Part shown: piece after piece, positions 7,428 to 15,341 of the stretch
Position numbering within the stretch: position 1 is the first letter of the stretch
How the letters are laid out: each line of letters begins with the position of its first letter
Source: Paracoccaceae bacterium
GTDB taxonomy: Bacteria > Pseudomonadota > Alphaproteobacteria > Rhodobacterales > Rhodobacteraceae
Assembly: GCA_030625695.1 (NCBI GenBank)
Contig: DAOUQK010000004.1
Coordinates: 1 to 30,810, forward strand
Direction of reading: 5' to 3'
DNA: 30,810 nucleotides
Program-made: the position numbers and the translations under genes
The notes under the pieces: generated by a model
The model's database searches: none
What the model saw: only the letters and a program-made list of their open reading frames with translations
What the model was told of the DNA's origin: nothing

Positions 7428-8578
7428 CCGCCTTGCCCGACAATCCCCCGCAAACATACGCCCCCCTGCGCGCGTGGCCCTATTGGCTGACCCTCACATT
7501 TGTCCCGCTGTTGATCCTGGCGGTGATGCAGGGCGGCTGGACGATCCTGTTGATCCCGTTTTATGGCTGGGTGTTGATGCCGCTGCTGGATACGCTACTG
7601 GGGCGCAATCTTCGCAATCCAGATCCGGACACGCCCGTTGAACAATTGTTCTGGTTTCGCTTACTGACGCTGATCTGGTTCCCGATCCAGTTTTGTCTGG
7701 TCTTTGGCACCCTGTGGTATCTGACCCATATTGGCGGCCATACAAACATTGAGGTTTTTGGCATCATGTTTGGCATCGGTGTCACCACCGGCACAGTGGG
7801 TATCGTTTATGCCCATGAATTGATGCACAAACCCAACCGCACCGAACGTAATCTGGCCGATTTATTATTGGCGCTGGTCCTTTACGGCCATTTCCGCACC
7901 GAACATATGTTGGTGCATCACCCCTATGTCGGCACCCCGCGTGACACCGTGACCGCGCGTTATAACGAAGGTTTCCTGCGCGCCTTTCCACGGGTTTTAT
8001 GGCAAGGGCCGGGGTCTGCGTGGCGGGCCGAAAAATCCATGCTGGAACGGCGCGGGTGTTCACCCTGGAACCTTGCCAATCCGATCTGGAAATACGCGGT
8101 ACTACAGGCTGCGTTCCTTGGACTGGCCTATGCAATTGGCGGCTGGGTCGCCGTTGGATTGTTTGCGTTTCAGGCGATTGTGGCGGTATGGCAGCTGGAA
8201 CTGACCAACTATGTCGAACATTACGGGCTGACCCGCAAACATCTGGGCGATGGGAAATATGAACCGGTAAAACCCCATCATTCATGGGATTCAGCGTATC
8301 AGGTTTCTGGCTTGTTGCTGATCAACCTGCAACGCCACGCCGATCACCATTTGCACCCGATGCGCCGCTATCCGCTTTTGCAGATTTACGACGAAACCGA
8401 AGTGCCACAATTCCCCACAGGCTATCCTCCGATGACGGCGCTGGCGATGGTCCCACCACTGTGGCGACGGATGTTCAACCCCAAAGTCCGCGCCTGGCGA
8501 CAACAGTTTTACCCCGAAATCACCGATTGGACCCCGTACAAAACATGGGCCTATCCAGCGCCAAAAGGGGCGGGTTAA
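7424..8578 (+). CDS. AlkB-type membrane di-iron alkane/fatty-acyl hydroxylase
   Basis: An integral-membrane protein of 384 residues with the histidine boxes of the AlkB family in order: HELMHK (131-136), EHMLVHHPYVGTP (160-172), NYVEHYGL (262-269) and LQRHADHHLHP (312-322). Hydrophobic segments lie at about 20-60, 80-130 and 225-260. Members hydroxylate terminal methyl groups of alkanes or related chains using O2, with electrons from rubredoxin; no rubredoxin gene is visible. The box HELMHK differs from the usual HELGHK, so the substrate may not be a simple alkane. The start overlaps the P450 stop (ATGA), so the two hydroxylases may act on the same lipid or terpenoid. The downstream gap 8579-8684 separates it from a convergent gene. 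Confidence 0.88.
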   Translation: MTALPDNPPQTYAPLRAWPYWLTLTFVPLLILAVMQGGWTILLIPFYGWVLMPLLDTLLGRNLRNPDPDTPVEQLFWFRLLTLIWFPIQFCLVFGTLWYLTHIGGHTNIEVFGIMFGIGVTTGTVGIVYAHELMHKPNRTERNLADLLLALVLYGHFRTEHMLVHHPYVGTPRDTVTARYNEGFLRAFPRVLWQGPGSAWRAEKSMLERRGCSPWNLANPIWKYAVLQAAFLGLAYAIGGWVAVGLFAFQAIVAVWQLELTNYVEHYGLTRKHLGDGKYEPVKPHHSWDSAYQVSGLLLINLQRHADHHLHPMRRYPLLQIYDETEVPQFPTGYPPMTALAMVPPLWRRMFNPKVRAWRQQFYPEITDWTPYKTWAYPAPKGAG

Positions 8579-8684
8579 ATCCGGCAGGGTATTTGGCCAG
8601 AATGCCCGGACCGACCCACGCGCACACCCGATCAGATGTCGTGGTGCCAGATCTGGTTCTTGTACGCTTATTCTGCCAGACGGA

Positions 8685-9215
8685 TCAGGTATTCTTGACC
8701 GGATCATCCTTTGACATGGCGGCAAAGCACCATTCCTCAATGGCGGTCTCATCCGGTGACAGGGTGACGGCCAAACCATCAACAAAGGTATCAAATGAAT
8801 CACGAGCACCCACACCAACACCAACCAGAACAGGAATATCCTGCTCCAGCGCCGCGCCGATAACCGCGCAAAACCCACGCCCGGCGGCCTCTTCCGGGCC
8901 AAATTTATTCAGGATAAACAGGTCTGCGCCCGCAAGATCACTGTTTTCAACTGTCGATACGGCGGTGACAATTGCAGAAGGGTCAAGCCGACACGCATCT
9001 GATCCTTTCCCCAACGACTGGGTAATTTGAATCACCGGTCCTTCGGGTAAAACACGCACTTTCATATCGCAGCCGTTATCGTACCCGGCGACATAATCCA
9101 GTTCTTTGACGATACCGGCAAGAACCGCACCTTTGGCCCGCAATTTTTCGGCTGCTTGGGCAAGCAACAGGTCTGTCTCGCCCCGTTTCGTTGCACTGAC
9201 TACAGCGATTTTCAT
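8685..9215 (-). CDS. DUF2478 family protein (putative NTPase)
   Basis: A protein of 176 residues matching DUF2478, proteins often encoded near molybdate transport or molybdenum-enzyme genes. Visible family features are the N-terminal RGETDLLLAQAAEKLRAKG, CDMKVRVLPEG, the segment SDACRLD, and ADLFILNKFGPEEAAGRG. It starts at ATG 9215 with AGGAG just upstream; the longer frame to 9359 runs inside ubiV and is not credible. It follows ubiV by 16 bases and should be the last gene of the ubiTUV transcript. Its role there is unknown. Possible roles are a part in molybdenum handling for the molybdopterin enzyme encoded near the right edge, or an accessory part in anaerobic quinone hydroxylation. Confidence 0.75.
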   Translation of the reverse strand: MKIAVVSATKRGETDLLLAQAAEKLRAKGAVLAGIVKELDYVAGYDNGCDMKVRVLPEGPVIQITQSLGKGSDACRLDPSAIVTAVSTVENSDLAGADLFILNKFGPEEAAGRGFCAVIGAALEQDIPVLVGVGVGARDSFDTFVDGLAVTLSPDETAIEEWCFAAMSKDDPVKNT

Positions 9216-9231
9216 GTCACTCTCCTGAGTT

Positions 9232-10137
9232 TTAGGCGGCTGGTGCGTCGCCCGACCAATCTGCCCCACGGGCACCGGAAAGGAAACCGTCAGAAAGACG
9301 CACATCCGATCCCAATTCACGCGCTTTGGCCGCCAGTGTCGCGGCGTCCAGCGCCCCATCTATGTGTTGACGAAAGAGACGACTTAACTGCACGAAACCT
9401 GTGGATTGAGGCGAAAGCCGAAGCGATGAAACCCCGGCGTCTTTCAGTGCCTCAATCTGATGGGCGACACAGGCATATGAATCCGAAAGCGTCTGCACGC
9501 CGTTCATTGCCAGAAACGGCTGATCTTCAAGCGTGCGCACCTGCAACCCATCGGGGTCATCCTCGCAGGCAAATTGGCAATTTATTTTGGTGCGGCCATG
9601 AAGACGCGCGTGATAACAGCGCCCCGACATCGCCAATGGGATCCGACCAAAGCCCCACACCTCGATCGCGACGCCCAGATCATTGGCCGCGGCCGTCAGC
9701 ACCTTTATCGACGCAAGCGGCAGTTCGGGTGGCAATGAAATCCGTGTCGCCCCAAGACCCGCAAGCCATGCCAGCGTGCTTTCGTTATAGACATTCACCA
9801 GTGGGCCCACGGAAAACGGCATATTTTCGGGCAGGTACGCCAGCGCAGTCAGGTCATTCACCTCGATATCGACACCGATTTCCGCCAGTTCTGCGGTCAT
9901 CTTGCGCTCGCGTTTCAAGGTGACAAGCGCAAGACTGGTCAGGGAAACCTGTTTTCCTGCATCAACCAGCGTAGAAATCGCGCCTTCAATACGGTCCTGA
10001 TAAAACGGCAGGCGTTTGGAACACACCAGTTCGCCCAGCACCACTCGATCTACCGGTGCTGTGGCCAGCTCATCGTAAAGACTGGCCCATTGATCGGATT
10101 TCCAGAAGAATTGATTGGTGCCAACAGTCAGTTCCAT
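9232..10137 (-). CDS. ubiV: O2-independent ubiquinone hydroxylation protein UbiV (U32 family)
   Basis: A peptidase-U32-family protein of 301 residues. Four cysteines, C39, C174, C187 and C191 (VLGELVCSKR and GRCYHARLHGRTKINCQFAC), match the [4Fe-4S] ligands known for UbiV. With UbiU it forms a heterodimer that hydroxylates ubiquinone precursors without O2, using prephenate as oxygen donor. The gene follows ubiU by 4 bases, inside the leftward operon ubiT-ubiU-ubiV-DUF2478. An FNR box upstream of ubiT suggests expression under low oxygen, fitting the anaerobic aromatic pathway in the same window. Confidence 0.95.
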   Translation of the reverse strand: MELTVGTNQFFWKSDQWASLYDELATAPVDRVVLGELVCSKRLPFYQDRIEGAISTLVDAGKQVSLTSLALVTLKRERKMTAELAEIGVDIEVNDLTALAYLPENMPFSVGPLVNVYNESTLAWLAGLGATRISLPPELPLASIKVLTAAANDLGVAIEVWGFGRIPLAMSGRCYHARLHGRTKINCQFACEDDPDGLQVRTLEDQPFLAMNGVQTLSDSYACVAHQIEALKDAGVSSLRLSPQSTGFVQLSRLFRQHIDGALDAATLAAKARELGSDVRLSDGFLSGARGADWSGDAPAA

Positions 10138-10141
10138 CGCC

Positions 10142-11119
10142 CTACCTCCATGTCTTTTTGTAGGCGCCGGTTGTCTCCGCTTGTCCTTCGGACAGGCGCG
10201 CCATCATGCCTTGAGGCATCGCACGACCAGCCTCAAGCGCATCAACGGCGGCACGAAAATTGCGCACCACCTGCGCCACATAGGACCGCGAGCGTTGGCG
10301 GCCTTCGATCTTAAGTGCGGTTACCCCCGCCTTTGCCAGTTGCGGAATTAACTGTTCGGCGTTCAGGCTTACCGGATCTTCGAACAGGTAGCCGGTTTTA
10401 TCACCGGCACTGAAACAGCCCTTACACAATGTCGGATATGGCGCAGGTTCACCCTGACCGACGCGGTGGATCGCATATCCGCCCAAGCGGGCCTCAAGTT
10501 TGCCGTTGGTGTCAACATATTCCACATGGCTGGCGGGGGAACAAACACCGTTCATATTGGGTGATTTCCCAGTGGCATATGACGACAGCGAACAACGCCC
10601 TTCGGCCATCACGCACAGGCCGCCAAAAACAAACACTTCGGTTTCGATGTCGGTTTCGGCATTGATTTCAGCGATTTCGGCCACCGACAGAACCCGCGGC
10701 AGTACCACCCGTTTTATGCCAAAACTCTTCGCATAAAAGTTGATCACATCGGCATTGGCCGCCGCCGCCTGTACCGACAGGTGACGGCGCAAATCAGGAT
10801 GATGGCGTGCCGCATAGTCAAGCAATCCCGCATCGGCCAGAATAACCGCATCAGCCTGCGCAGCACCCGCGTCTGCAACAGCGCTGTGCCAGATGTGTTC
10901 CGATCCGGCGCGCGGGAAAGTATTGATCGCCACCAGAACCTTGGCACCGTGGGCATGGGCAAACGCCACGCCTTCCCGCATTTCGGCACGGTCAAAATTC
11001 AGCCCCGGAAAATTGCGCGCGTTGGTTTCATCCGCAAAGCCGCAATAAATCGTATGCGCACCAGCCTTGACCGCTGCGCGCAACGCCGCTGGCGTGCCCG
11101 CCGGACACACGATCTCCAT
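10142..11119 (-). CDS. ubiU: O2-independent ubiquinone hydroxylation protein UbiU (U32 family)
   Basis: A peptidase-U32-family protein that partners UbiV. Counted from the ATG at 11119, the cysteines in GGLCVMAEGRC, NGVC and PTLC fall at 169, 176, 193 and 232, the positions of the E. coli UbiU cluster ligands. That agreement is why I prefer this start to the GTG-like codon at 11125. The gene overlaps the end of ubiT by one base and runs almost directly into ubiV, so the subunits are probably made together. The complex hydroxylates polyprenyl-phenol intermediates without oxygen. There is no sign of damage. Confidence 0.95.
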   Translation of the reverse strand: MEIVCPAGTPAALRAAVKAGAHTIYCGFADETNARNFPGLNFDRAEMREGVAFAHAHGAKVLVAINTFPRAGSEHIWHSAVADAGAAQADAVILADAGLLDYAARHHPDLRRHLSVQAAAANADVINFYAKSFGIKRVVLPRVLSVAEIAEINAETDIETEVFVFGGLCVMAEGRCSLSSYATGKSPNMNGVCSPASHVEYVDTNGKLEARLGGYAIHRVGQGEPAPYPTLCKGCFSAGDKTGYLFEDPVSLNAEQLIPQLAKAGVTALKIEGRQRSRSYVAQVVRNFRAAVDALEAGRAMPQGMMARLSEGQAETTGAYKKTWR

Positions 11120-11667
11120 CACCACGGCGCCACCTCTTCGGGGCGCGACAGGAACACACCTGTACGGCCCTCAATAAATCCGATCAAGCGGTGCAATGGT
11201 TTTGCCAAGGGCCCCGACATCCCGCCGATTTCTTCGGCCAGATCCAGTTCTGCATCATCCACCGCGTTGCGCAGGGCCAAGGCGGCAGCTGTGTCGCCCT
11301 CGACCACCAGATCGCGGGAAAAGAACAGCGCATCACCATCATAAGCCCCATGAACAAGGCCCAACAGGGCCGCCAGTGGTCCGGCAATTCGTGCCTCACC
11401 GTCAGCGGTGACTGATCTGCGCCGCACCGTCACCCGCGGGGCACCGCCATTCGGTTCAAGGTAGATCACAAACGGCAGGTCGGTGGGATCAAGAATAAAC
11501 CGCGCATGACCATAATCCCCCAGACGTCGAAACAGGGACGGATGATTTTTCGCCACCCTTCTTGAATAAGCAGTCAACGACAGCGACAGCGGCAAAAGAG
11601 GCAGAACCTGAACCGCCCGCGAAATCGCAGGCGGAAGTATCGGAATACATAAAGCGGCCTGAGACAA
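11119..11667 (-). CDS. ubiT: Ubiquinone accessory factor UbiT (SCP2 domain)
   Basis: A lipid-binding SCP2-domain protein of 182 residues. The fold is suggested by RRLGDYGHARFILDPTDLPF, the polar strand VTVRRRSVTADGEARIAG, then LVHGAYDGDALFFSRDL and GDTAAALALRNAVDDAE. UbiT replaces UbiJ in oxygen-independent ubiquinone synthesis, presenting the prenylated intermediate to the modifying enzymes. The start is a TTG at 11667, with AAGGA (11676-11680) 8 bases before it. It is the first gene of the leftward ubiTUV operon. The FNR box at 11739-11752 lies about 79 bases upstream, and TAAAGA (11711-11716) sits where the -10 of an FNR-activated promoter is expected. Confidence 0.92.
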   Translation of the reverse strand: MSQAALCIPILPPAISRAVQVLPLLPLSLSLTAYSRRVAKNHPSLFRRLGDYGHARFILDPTDLPFVIYLEPNGGAPRVTVRRRSVTADGEARIAGPLAALLGLVHGAYDGDALFFSRDLVVEGDTAAALALRNAVDDAELDLAEEIGGMSGPLAKPLHRLIGFIEGRTGVFLSRPEEVAPW

Positions 11668-11738
11668 ATCTATGTCCTTTCGCTGGGAGTGGAAAAAGGC
11701 GCGTATTTATTCTTTATCCGAGGGCGAACCACTAGAAT

Positions 11739-11752
11739 TTGACGATCGTCAA
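11739..11752. promoter_or_regulatory. Perfect FNR/FnrL box between ubiT and ubiD
   Basis: TTGAC-GATC-GTCAA is a perfect palindrome fitting the FNR-family consensus. The centre (11745.5) is about 32 bases from the middle of TAAAGA (11711-11716) on the minus strand, the spacing of a class II FNR-activated promoter for ubiT. Rightward, TGTTAA (11772-11777) is a weaker -10 candidate for ubiD. The surrounding 20 bases match the box upstream of the P450 gene at 19 positions. Confidence 0.8.
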
Positions 11753-11797
11753 TTCGCCATCGTTTCTTTGCTGTTAAGCGCAAGTTTGACCACCAGA

Positions 11798-13330
11798 ATG
11801 CCCCCGAGAAGGAGCAACCCCATTCGCGATTTTCCGCCCTTCCCCTCCTTGCGCAGTTTTCTGGGTTGGTGCGACGAAACAGGCCAGCTCAAATCCCTGT
11901 CTGATCCAGTTTCTATCCGCCATCAAATGACTGCTGTTCATCGCGCTGTTCTTGAGAAAGGCGGGCCTGTTTTACGGTTTGATCATCCGGTTTGCGATGG
12001 GGGCGCACGGGCCAAAATGCCCGCTATCGTCAATCTTTTTGGCACCACTGAGCGCGTGGCCGCTGGGCTGGGCGTTGCGATCGATCACCTTGATGATCTG
12101 GGTGGCTTTCTGGCGGCCCTCAGAACCCCTACCCCGCCAGATGGGTTTCGCGATGCTTTGGCGCGCTGGCCGATGCTCAAGGCGGCCCTTTTGACGCGCC
12201 CCAAAATTTGTTCCAAAGCACCAGTTCAGCAGGTCGTTACAAAGGGCCGCGATGTTGATCTTGGTCTGATCCCCGTCCAGACACATTGGCCAGATGATGC
12301 CGGCCCGCTAATCACATGGCCCGTGGTTCTGACCCGTCCATTCGGGTCAAAACCCGAGGACGTCGCCCAGTATAACGCCGGGGTTTACCGCGCGCAGGTT
12401 TTGGGGCGTGACAAGCTGATCATGCGCTGGTTACCGCATCGCGGGGGGGCCGCACATCACCGCAGTTGGGCGGGTAACGCCGAACCAACGCCTGTTGCAA
12501 TTGTTCTTGGCGCCGATCCCGCAACGTTGCTGTCTGCGGCCCTGCCTTTGCCGGAAAATGTGTCTGAACTTACCTTTTCTGGCGCAATTCGCGGCACCCG
12601 CCCGCGCCTTGTGCCTGCTAAAACCGTGCCCTTGTTGGTGCCTGCCGACGCCGAAATCGTGATCGAAGGCTGGGTATCGCCCACAGATACCGCACCCGAA
12701 GGGCCGTTTGGCGACCACACTGGATATTATAACGCTGCTGAACCGTTTCCAGTGGTGACTGTCACCGCGATAACCCATCAACGTGATCCGCTTTATCTTT
12801 CCACCTATACCGGCCGCCCCCCTGATGAACCGGCAATTATTGGCGAGGTATTTAACCGCCTTGCCCTGCCGACCATCCGCGCGCAGATTCCCGAAATCCG
12901 CGATCTTTGGTTGCCGCCTGCCGCCTGTTCCTATCGCATGGCGGTTGTCAGCATCGACAAACGATACCCCGGTCAGGCGCGCCGCGTGATGATGGCGCTT
13001 TGGGGGATGCTACCGCAGTTCAGTTATACCAAGATGATCGTGGTGGTGGATGATGACATTGATCCATCCAACTGGGATGACATCGCCTGGGCATTGGCCA
13101 CCCGTATGGATCCGGCCCGTGATGTAATGATTTTGGAAAATACCCCAATGGATTATCTTGATTTTGCATCGCCACAGGCGGGGTTGGCGGGAAAAATGGG
13201 CATTGATGCGACCCGGAAAATTGAAACCGAAACATCTCGCGAATGGGGCACCGTTATGAAAACAACCTGCAAAGACAAGGATTTTGCCAGTGATTTTCTG
13301 GCGCGCGCGCTGCCCGAGATGTTCAAATGA
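11798..13330 (+). CDS. ubiD: UbiD-family prenylated-FMN-dependent decarboxylase
   Basis: A UbiD-family (de)carboxylase of about 510 residues. Typical segments are SLRSFLGWCDETGQL at the N-terminus, the conserved EGPFGDHTGYYN (about residues 301-312), GRPPDEPAIIGEVFNRLALP, and the C-terminal MGIDATRKIETE. It overlaps ubiX, whose product makes the prenylated FMN cofactor. Next to ubiTUV the natural role is decarboxylation of polyprenyl-4-hydroxybenzoate in ubiquinone synthesis. Because an anaerobic aromatic pathway lies nearby, a role on another aromatic acid cannot be excluded. A frame from 11672 exists but would include the FNR box, so I start at ATG 11798. That ATG lacks a clear ribosome site, whereas AAGGAG stands 7 bases before an in-frame ATT at 11822. 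Confidence 0.88.
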   Translation: MPPRRSNPIRDFPPFPSLRSFLGWCDETGQLKSLSDPVSIRHQMTAVHRAVLEKGGPVLRFDHPVCDGGARAKMPAIVNLFGTTERVAAGLGVAIDHLDDLGGFLAALRTPTPPDGFRDALARWPMLKAALLTRPKICSKAPVQQVVTKGRDVDLGLIPVQTHWPDDAGPLITWPVVLTRPFGSKPEDVAQYNAGVYRAQVLGRDKLIMRWLPHRGGAAHHRSWAGNAEPTPVAIVLGADPATLLSAALPLPENVSELTFSGAIRGTRPRLVPAKTVPLLVPADAEIVIEGWVSPTDTAPEGPFGDHTGYYNAAEPFPVVTVTAITHQRDPLYLSTYTGRPPDEPAIIGEVFNRLALPTIRAQIPEIRDLWLPPAACSYRMAVVSIDKRYPGQARRVMMALWGMLPQFSYTKMIVVVDDDIDPSNWDDIAWALATRMDPARDVMILENTPMDYLDFASPQAGLAGKMGIDATRKIETETSREWGTVMKTTCKDKDFASDFLARALPEMFK

Positions 13331-13893
13331 CCGCACCACGCATTGTGTTGGGCATTACCGGTGCGTCCGGGGCGGCCCTTGGCCTGTCTGTGGCGCGGCA
13401 ATTGTCTGGCCTTGGGGCCAATATCGATCTGGTCACCAGCAAACCCGCACAAAGAACCCTGTTAGCCGAATGCGGACAAGGCGCCTATGACCTTTTGCAA
13501 TCATACGTATCAACGGTGCATTCGATTGAAAATATTGGGGCCAGCATTGCCTCGGGGTCGGTGCCTGTGTCCGGCATGATCGTTGCCCCATGTTCGATGC
13601 GCAGTCTGGCGGCAATTTCCCATGGGTTGGATGATAATCTGCTGATCCGCGCCGCTGGTGTTCAACTCAAAGAACGCCGCAGACTGATCCTTTTGGCGCG
13701 AGAAACCCCGCTGACACTTGCCCATTTACGCAATATGACAGCCGCCACCGAAATGGGCGCGATTATCCTGCCTCCGGTGCCGGCGTTTTACTTATTGCCC
13801 AAAACCGTATCCGAGATATCAGACCAGATCGCCGCCCGCGCCATCGACCTGCTTGGAATTGCAAAACCGATTGCAGCGAGCTGGCAAGACTAA
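13327..13893 (+). CDS. ubiX: Flavin prenyltransferase UbiX
   Basis: A protein of 188 residues with the UbiX N-terminus GITGASGAALGLSVARQL and the conserved VSGMIVAPCSMRSLAAISHGLDDN region, followed by LKERRRLILLARETPL. UbiX transfers a dimethylallyl group to FMN, making the prenylated FMN used by UbiD enzymes. The start overlaps the UbiD stop (ATGA), so production is coupled. Its stop codon touches the left end of the hairpin element at 13893-14034, which may end the transcript. Confidence 0.95.
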   Translation: MTAPRIVLGITGASGAALGLSVARQLSGLGANIDLVTSKPAQRTLLAECGQGAYDLLQSYVSTVHSIENIGASIASGSVPVSGMIVAPCSMRSLAAISHGLDDNLLIRAAGVQLKERRRLILLARETPLTLAHLRNMTAATEMGAIILPPVPAFYLLPKTVSEISDQIAARAIDLLGIAKPIAASWQD

Positions 13894-14034
13894 TACCAAT
13901 CCGCCCAAAGACCGACCTGTCATTGTTGCGTAGGATGGGTTTTCAACCCATCATCCCTTTGACTTTGCCGGGCGGTGGGGTGAAACCCCACCCTACGCAT
14001 GGCTGCATGAGTCAGCATCCGGGCGTTCTGGTAT
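13893..14034. repeat. Nested-hairpin REP/MITE-like element
   Basis: The ends are ATACCA (13893-13898) and TGGTAT (14029-14034). Inside, TGCGTAGG (13927-13934) pairs with CCTACGCA (13992-13999). Within that lie two further perfect hairpins: GATGGGTT/AACCCATC with loop TTC (13934-13952) and GGTGGGGT/ACCCCACC with loop GAA (13974-13992). This resembles dispersed GTAGG-type REP or BIME elements. It sits directly on the ubiX stop and may act as a terminator. The remaining stretch to 14240 holds no gene or site that I recognise. Confidence 0.7.
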
Positions 14035-14240
14035 AAGCATACGAATTGAAAGTTTGGCGTTAACTCAACCGCGCTCTCAGGGGCACGCATTTCAAAGTTG
14101 CCAAAGTCCTGACCACCTCTGTTGCGCCAAGCTGCCGTCGGATTTTCCGTTGACAGGTTTGCCCCTCTTGATTCATATCTTGATAATTCAAGTAAAGCAC
14201 CAAGAGGACACCCTCGCGGGGGCGCAGTTTTCGGGAACCG

Positions 14241-14483
14241 TTATTGCAGCGACTCGTATTTGGCCTGCAACTCTTCCTCGGTCTCTTCCCAGTCCGGGTT
14301 ATCGACGATGCAGGCCTCGGGGCAGACCAGTTTACATTGCGGTTCGTCCTCTTCGCCGACGCATTCGGTACATTTCATCGGATCGATGATGTAAAACGGG
14401 TCACCTTCCTTGATTGCCTCGTTCGGGCAGACCGGTTCGCAGGCGTCGCATGCGGTGCAGGGGTCGATGATCATCAGTGCCAT
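14241..14483 (-). CDS. fdx: 2[4Fe-4S] ferredoxin, electron donor to benzoyl-CoA reductase
   Basis: A ferredoxin of 80 residues. Cluster I ligands are C9, C12, C15 and C19. The second motif has C38, C41, then an eight-residue gap, C50, C54 and an extra C58. The long gap and acidic C-terminal extension are those of the Allochromatium/Thauera-type low-potential ferredoxins. As the last gene of the had-oah-dch-bcrCBAD operon it should carry electrons from the KorAB enzyme to BcrABCD. It starts at ATG 14483 with AGGAG upstream, 12 bases after the bcrD stop. Confidence 0.93.
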   Translation of the reverse strand: MALMIIDPCTACDACEPVCPNEAIKEGDPFYIIDPMKCTECVGEEDEPQCKLVCPEACIVDNPDWEETEEELQAKYESLQ

Positions 14484-14495
14484 ATTATTCTCCTG

Positions 14496-15341
14496 TCAGG
14501 ATGCTTTGAGCATGGTACCGGCCTGGGCCAGTTTGTTGTATCGGAACGCGCCCCAAAGTGCGGCACCAATGGCCCCGGCATAAATCGAGTTGGGGTTGTT
14601 GATTACGGTTGCATCAACGCCGCGCATCTTGGCCAGTTGTTCGCGCATCGCCTCACAAAGGCCCTCATCCAGCGCGAGGCCCCCCGTCATCATGATCAGA
14701 TCATTCTTGACACCGATGGATTTCAACAATCGTGCCAGACGGCTGGCCATCGACAGGTGAATACCCTTCAGGATGTTGGGGGATGTAATGCCGCGTGACA
14801 CCATGTTGATCACATCAGTTTCGGCCAGTACCGCGCAGATCGACGACACCTCTTCCGGGTCATCAGCCTGCATCGACAGGCTGCCAATCTCATCCTGGGC
14901 AATGCCAAGATACCGAGCAATGTTCTCTAGAAACTGGCCCGAGCCTGAGGCGCATTGGCTGGTCATCTTATAGTTCGTCACCTTGCCCCTTTCGTCCGTG
15001 ATCATCGCCCGGCCATGCAGCGCTCCACAATCAAGGATCGCCACTGTTTTGGGGTCCAGAAACCGGGCTCCGCGGGCATGGCTGGTCATCGAATAGAAGT
15101 GGCCGGTGTGAAACGGTATCGCCTCGCCCTCGCCGGTGGTGGCAACGTAATCAAGGTCACCCTCGGCCACGCCTGCATCCTCCAGGGTCTGTTCAAACGC
15201 TTCGCGAGCCAGTTGCATCGGGTCGCGCTGACGGATGCGCAAGCTGGATTGCGACAGCCATTCCTCGCGACCATCCTGCGAGCGGAATATCACCGCCTTG
15301 ACGACGCCGGTCCCTACATCAATTCCTGCGGTTAAAGTCAT
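14496..15341 (-). CDS. bcrD: Benzoyl-CoA reductase subunit D (ATPase)
   Basis: The smaller ATP-binding subunit, 281 residues, close to the usual size. Features of the ASKHA/BcrAD fold are GIDVGTGVVK (6-15), LDCGALHG (about 103-110), cysteines at about 130 (SQCASGSGQF) and 169 (SSICAVLAE), and TGGLALDEG near 219. With BcrA it hydrolyses ATP to drive electrons from a shared [4Fe-4S] cluster to the BC module. The start overlaps bcrA by ATGA. The order bcrC-B-A-D followed by fdx is that of Thauera aromatica. Confidence 0.95.
   Translation of the reverse strand: MTLTAGIDVGTGVVKAVIFRSQDGREEWLSQSSLRIRQRDPMQLAREAFEQTLEDAGVAEGDLDYVATTGEGEAIPFHTGHFYSMTSHARGARFLDPKTVAILDCGALHGRAMITDERGKVTNYKMTSQCASGSGQFLENIARYLGIAQDEIGSLSMQADDPEEVSSICAVLAETDVINMVSRGITSPNILKGIHLSMASRLARLLKSIGVKNDLIMMTGGLALDEGLCEAMREQLAKMRGVDATVINNPNSIYAGAIGAALWGAFRYNKLAQAGTMLKAS

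Noticed and set aside
8647..8656. CCAGATCTGG palindrome as terminator between convergent genes
   Set aside because: A 10-base palindrome with no loop and no T run; more like chance than a hairpin.
8284..9030. 248-codon plus-strand ORF across the AlkB end and the DUF2478 gene
   Set aside because: Composition is low-complexity and it runs antisense to one clear gene and out of frame to another; no family features.
9156..9923. 255-codon plus-strand ORF
   Set aside because: Antisense to ubiV, whose cluster cysteines and length are convincing; the ORF is Arg/Pro/Ser-rich as expected for a shadow frame.
11798..13330. Reading the UbiD protein as phenylphosphate carboxylase or phthaloyl-CoA decarboxylase
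   Set aside because: No partner genes for those pathways are present and the neighbours are ubiTUV and ubiX; kept only as a remote alternative.
14180..14191. TTGATAATTCAA as a third FNR box
   Set aside because: The half-sites are two bases too close (12 instead of 14 bases overall), and it lies downstream of fdx and ubiX rather than before a gene.
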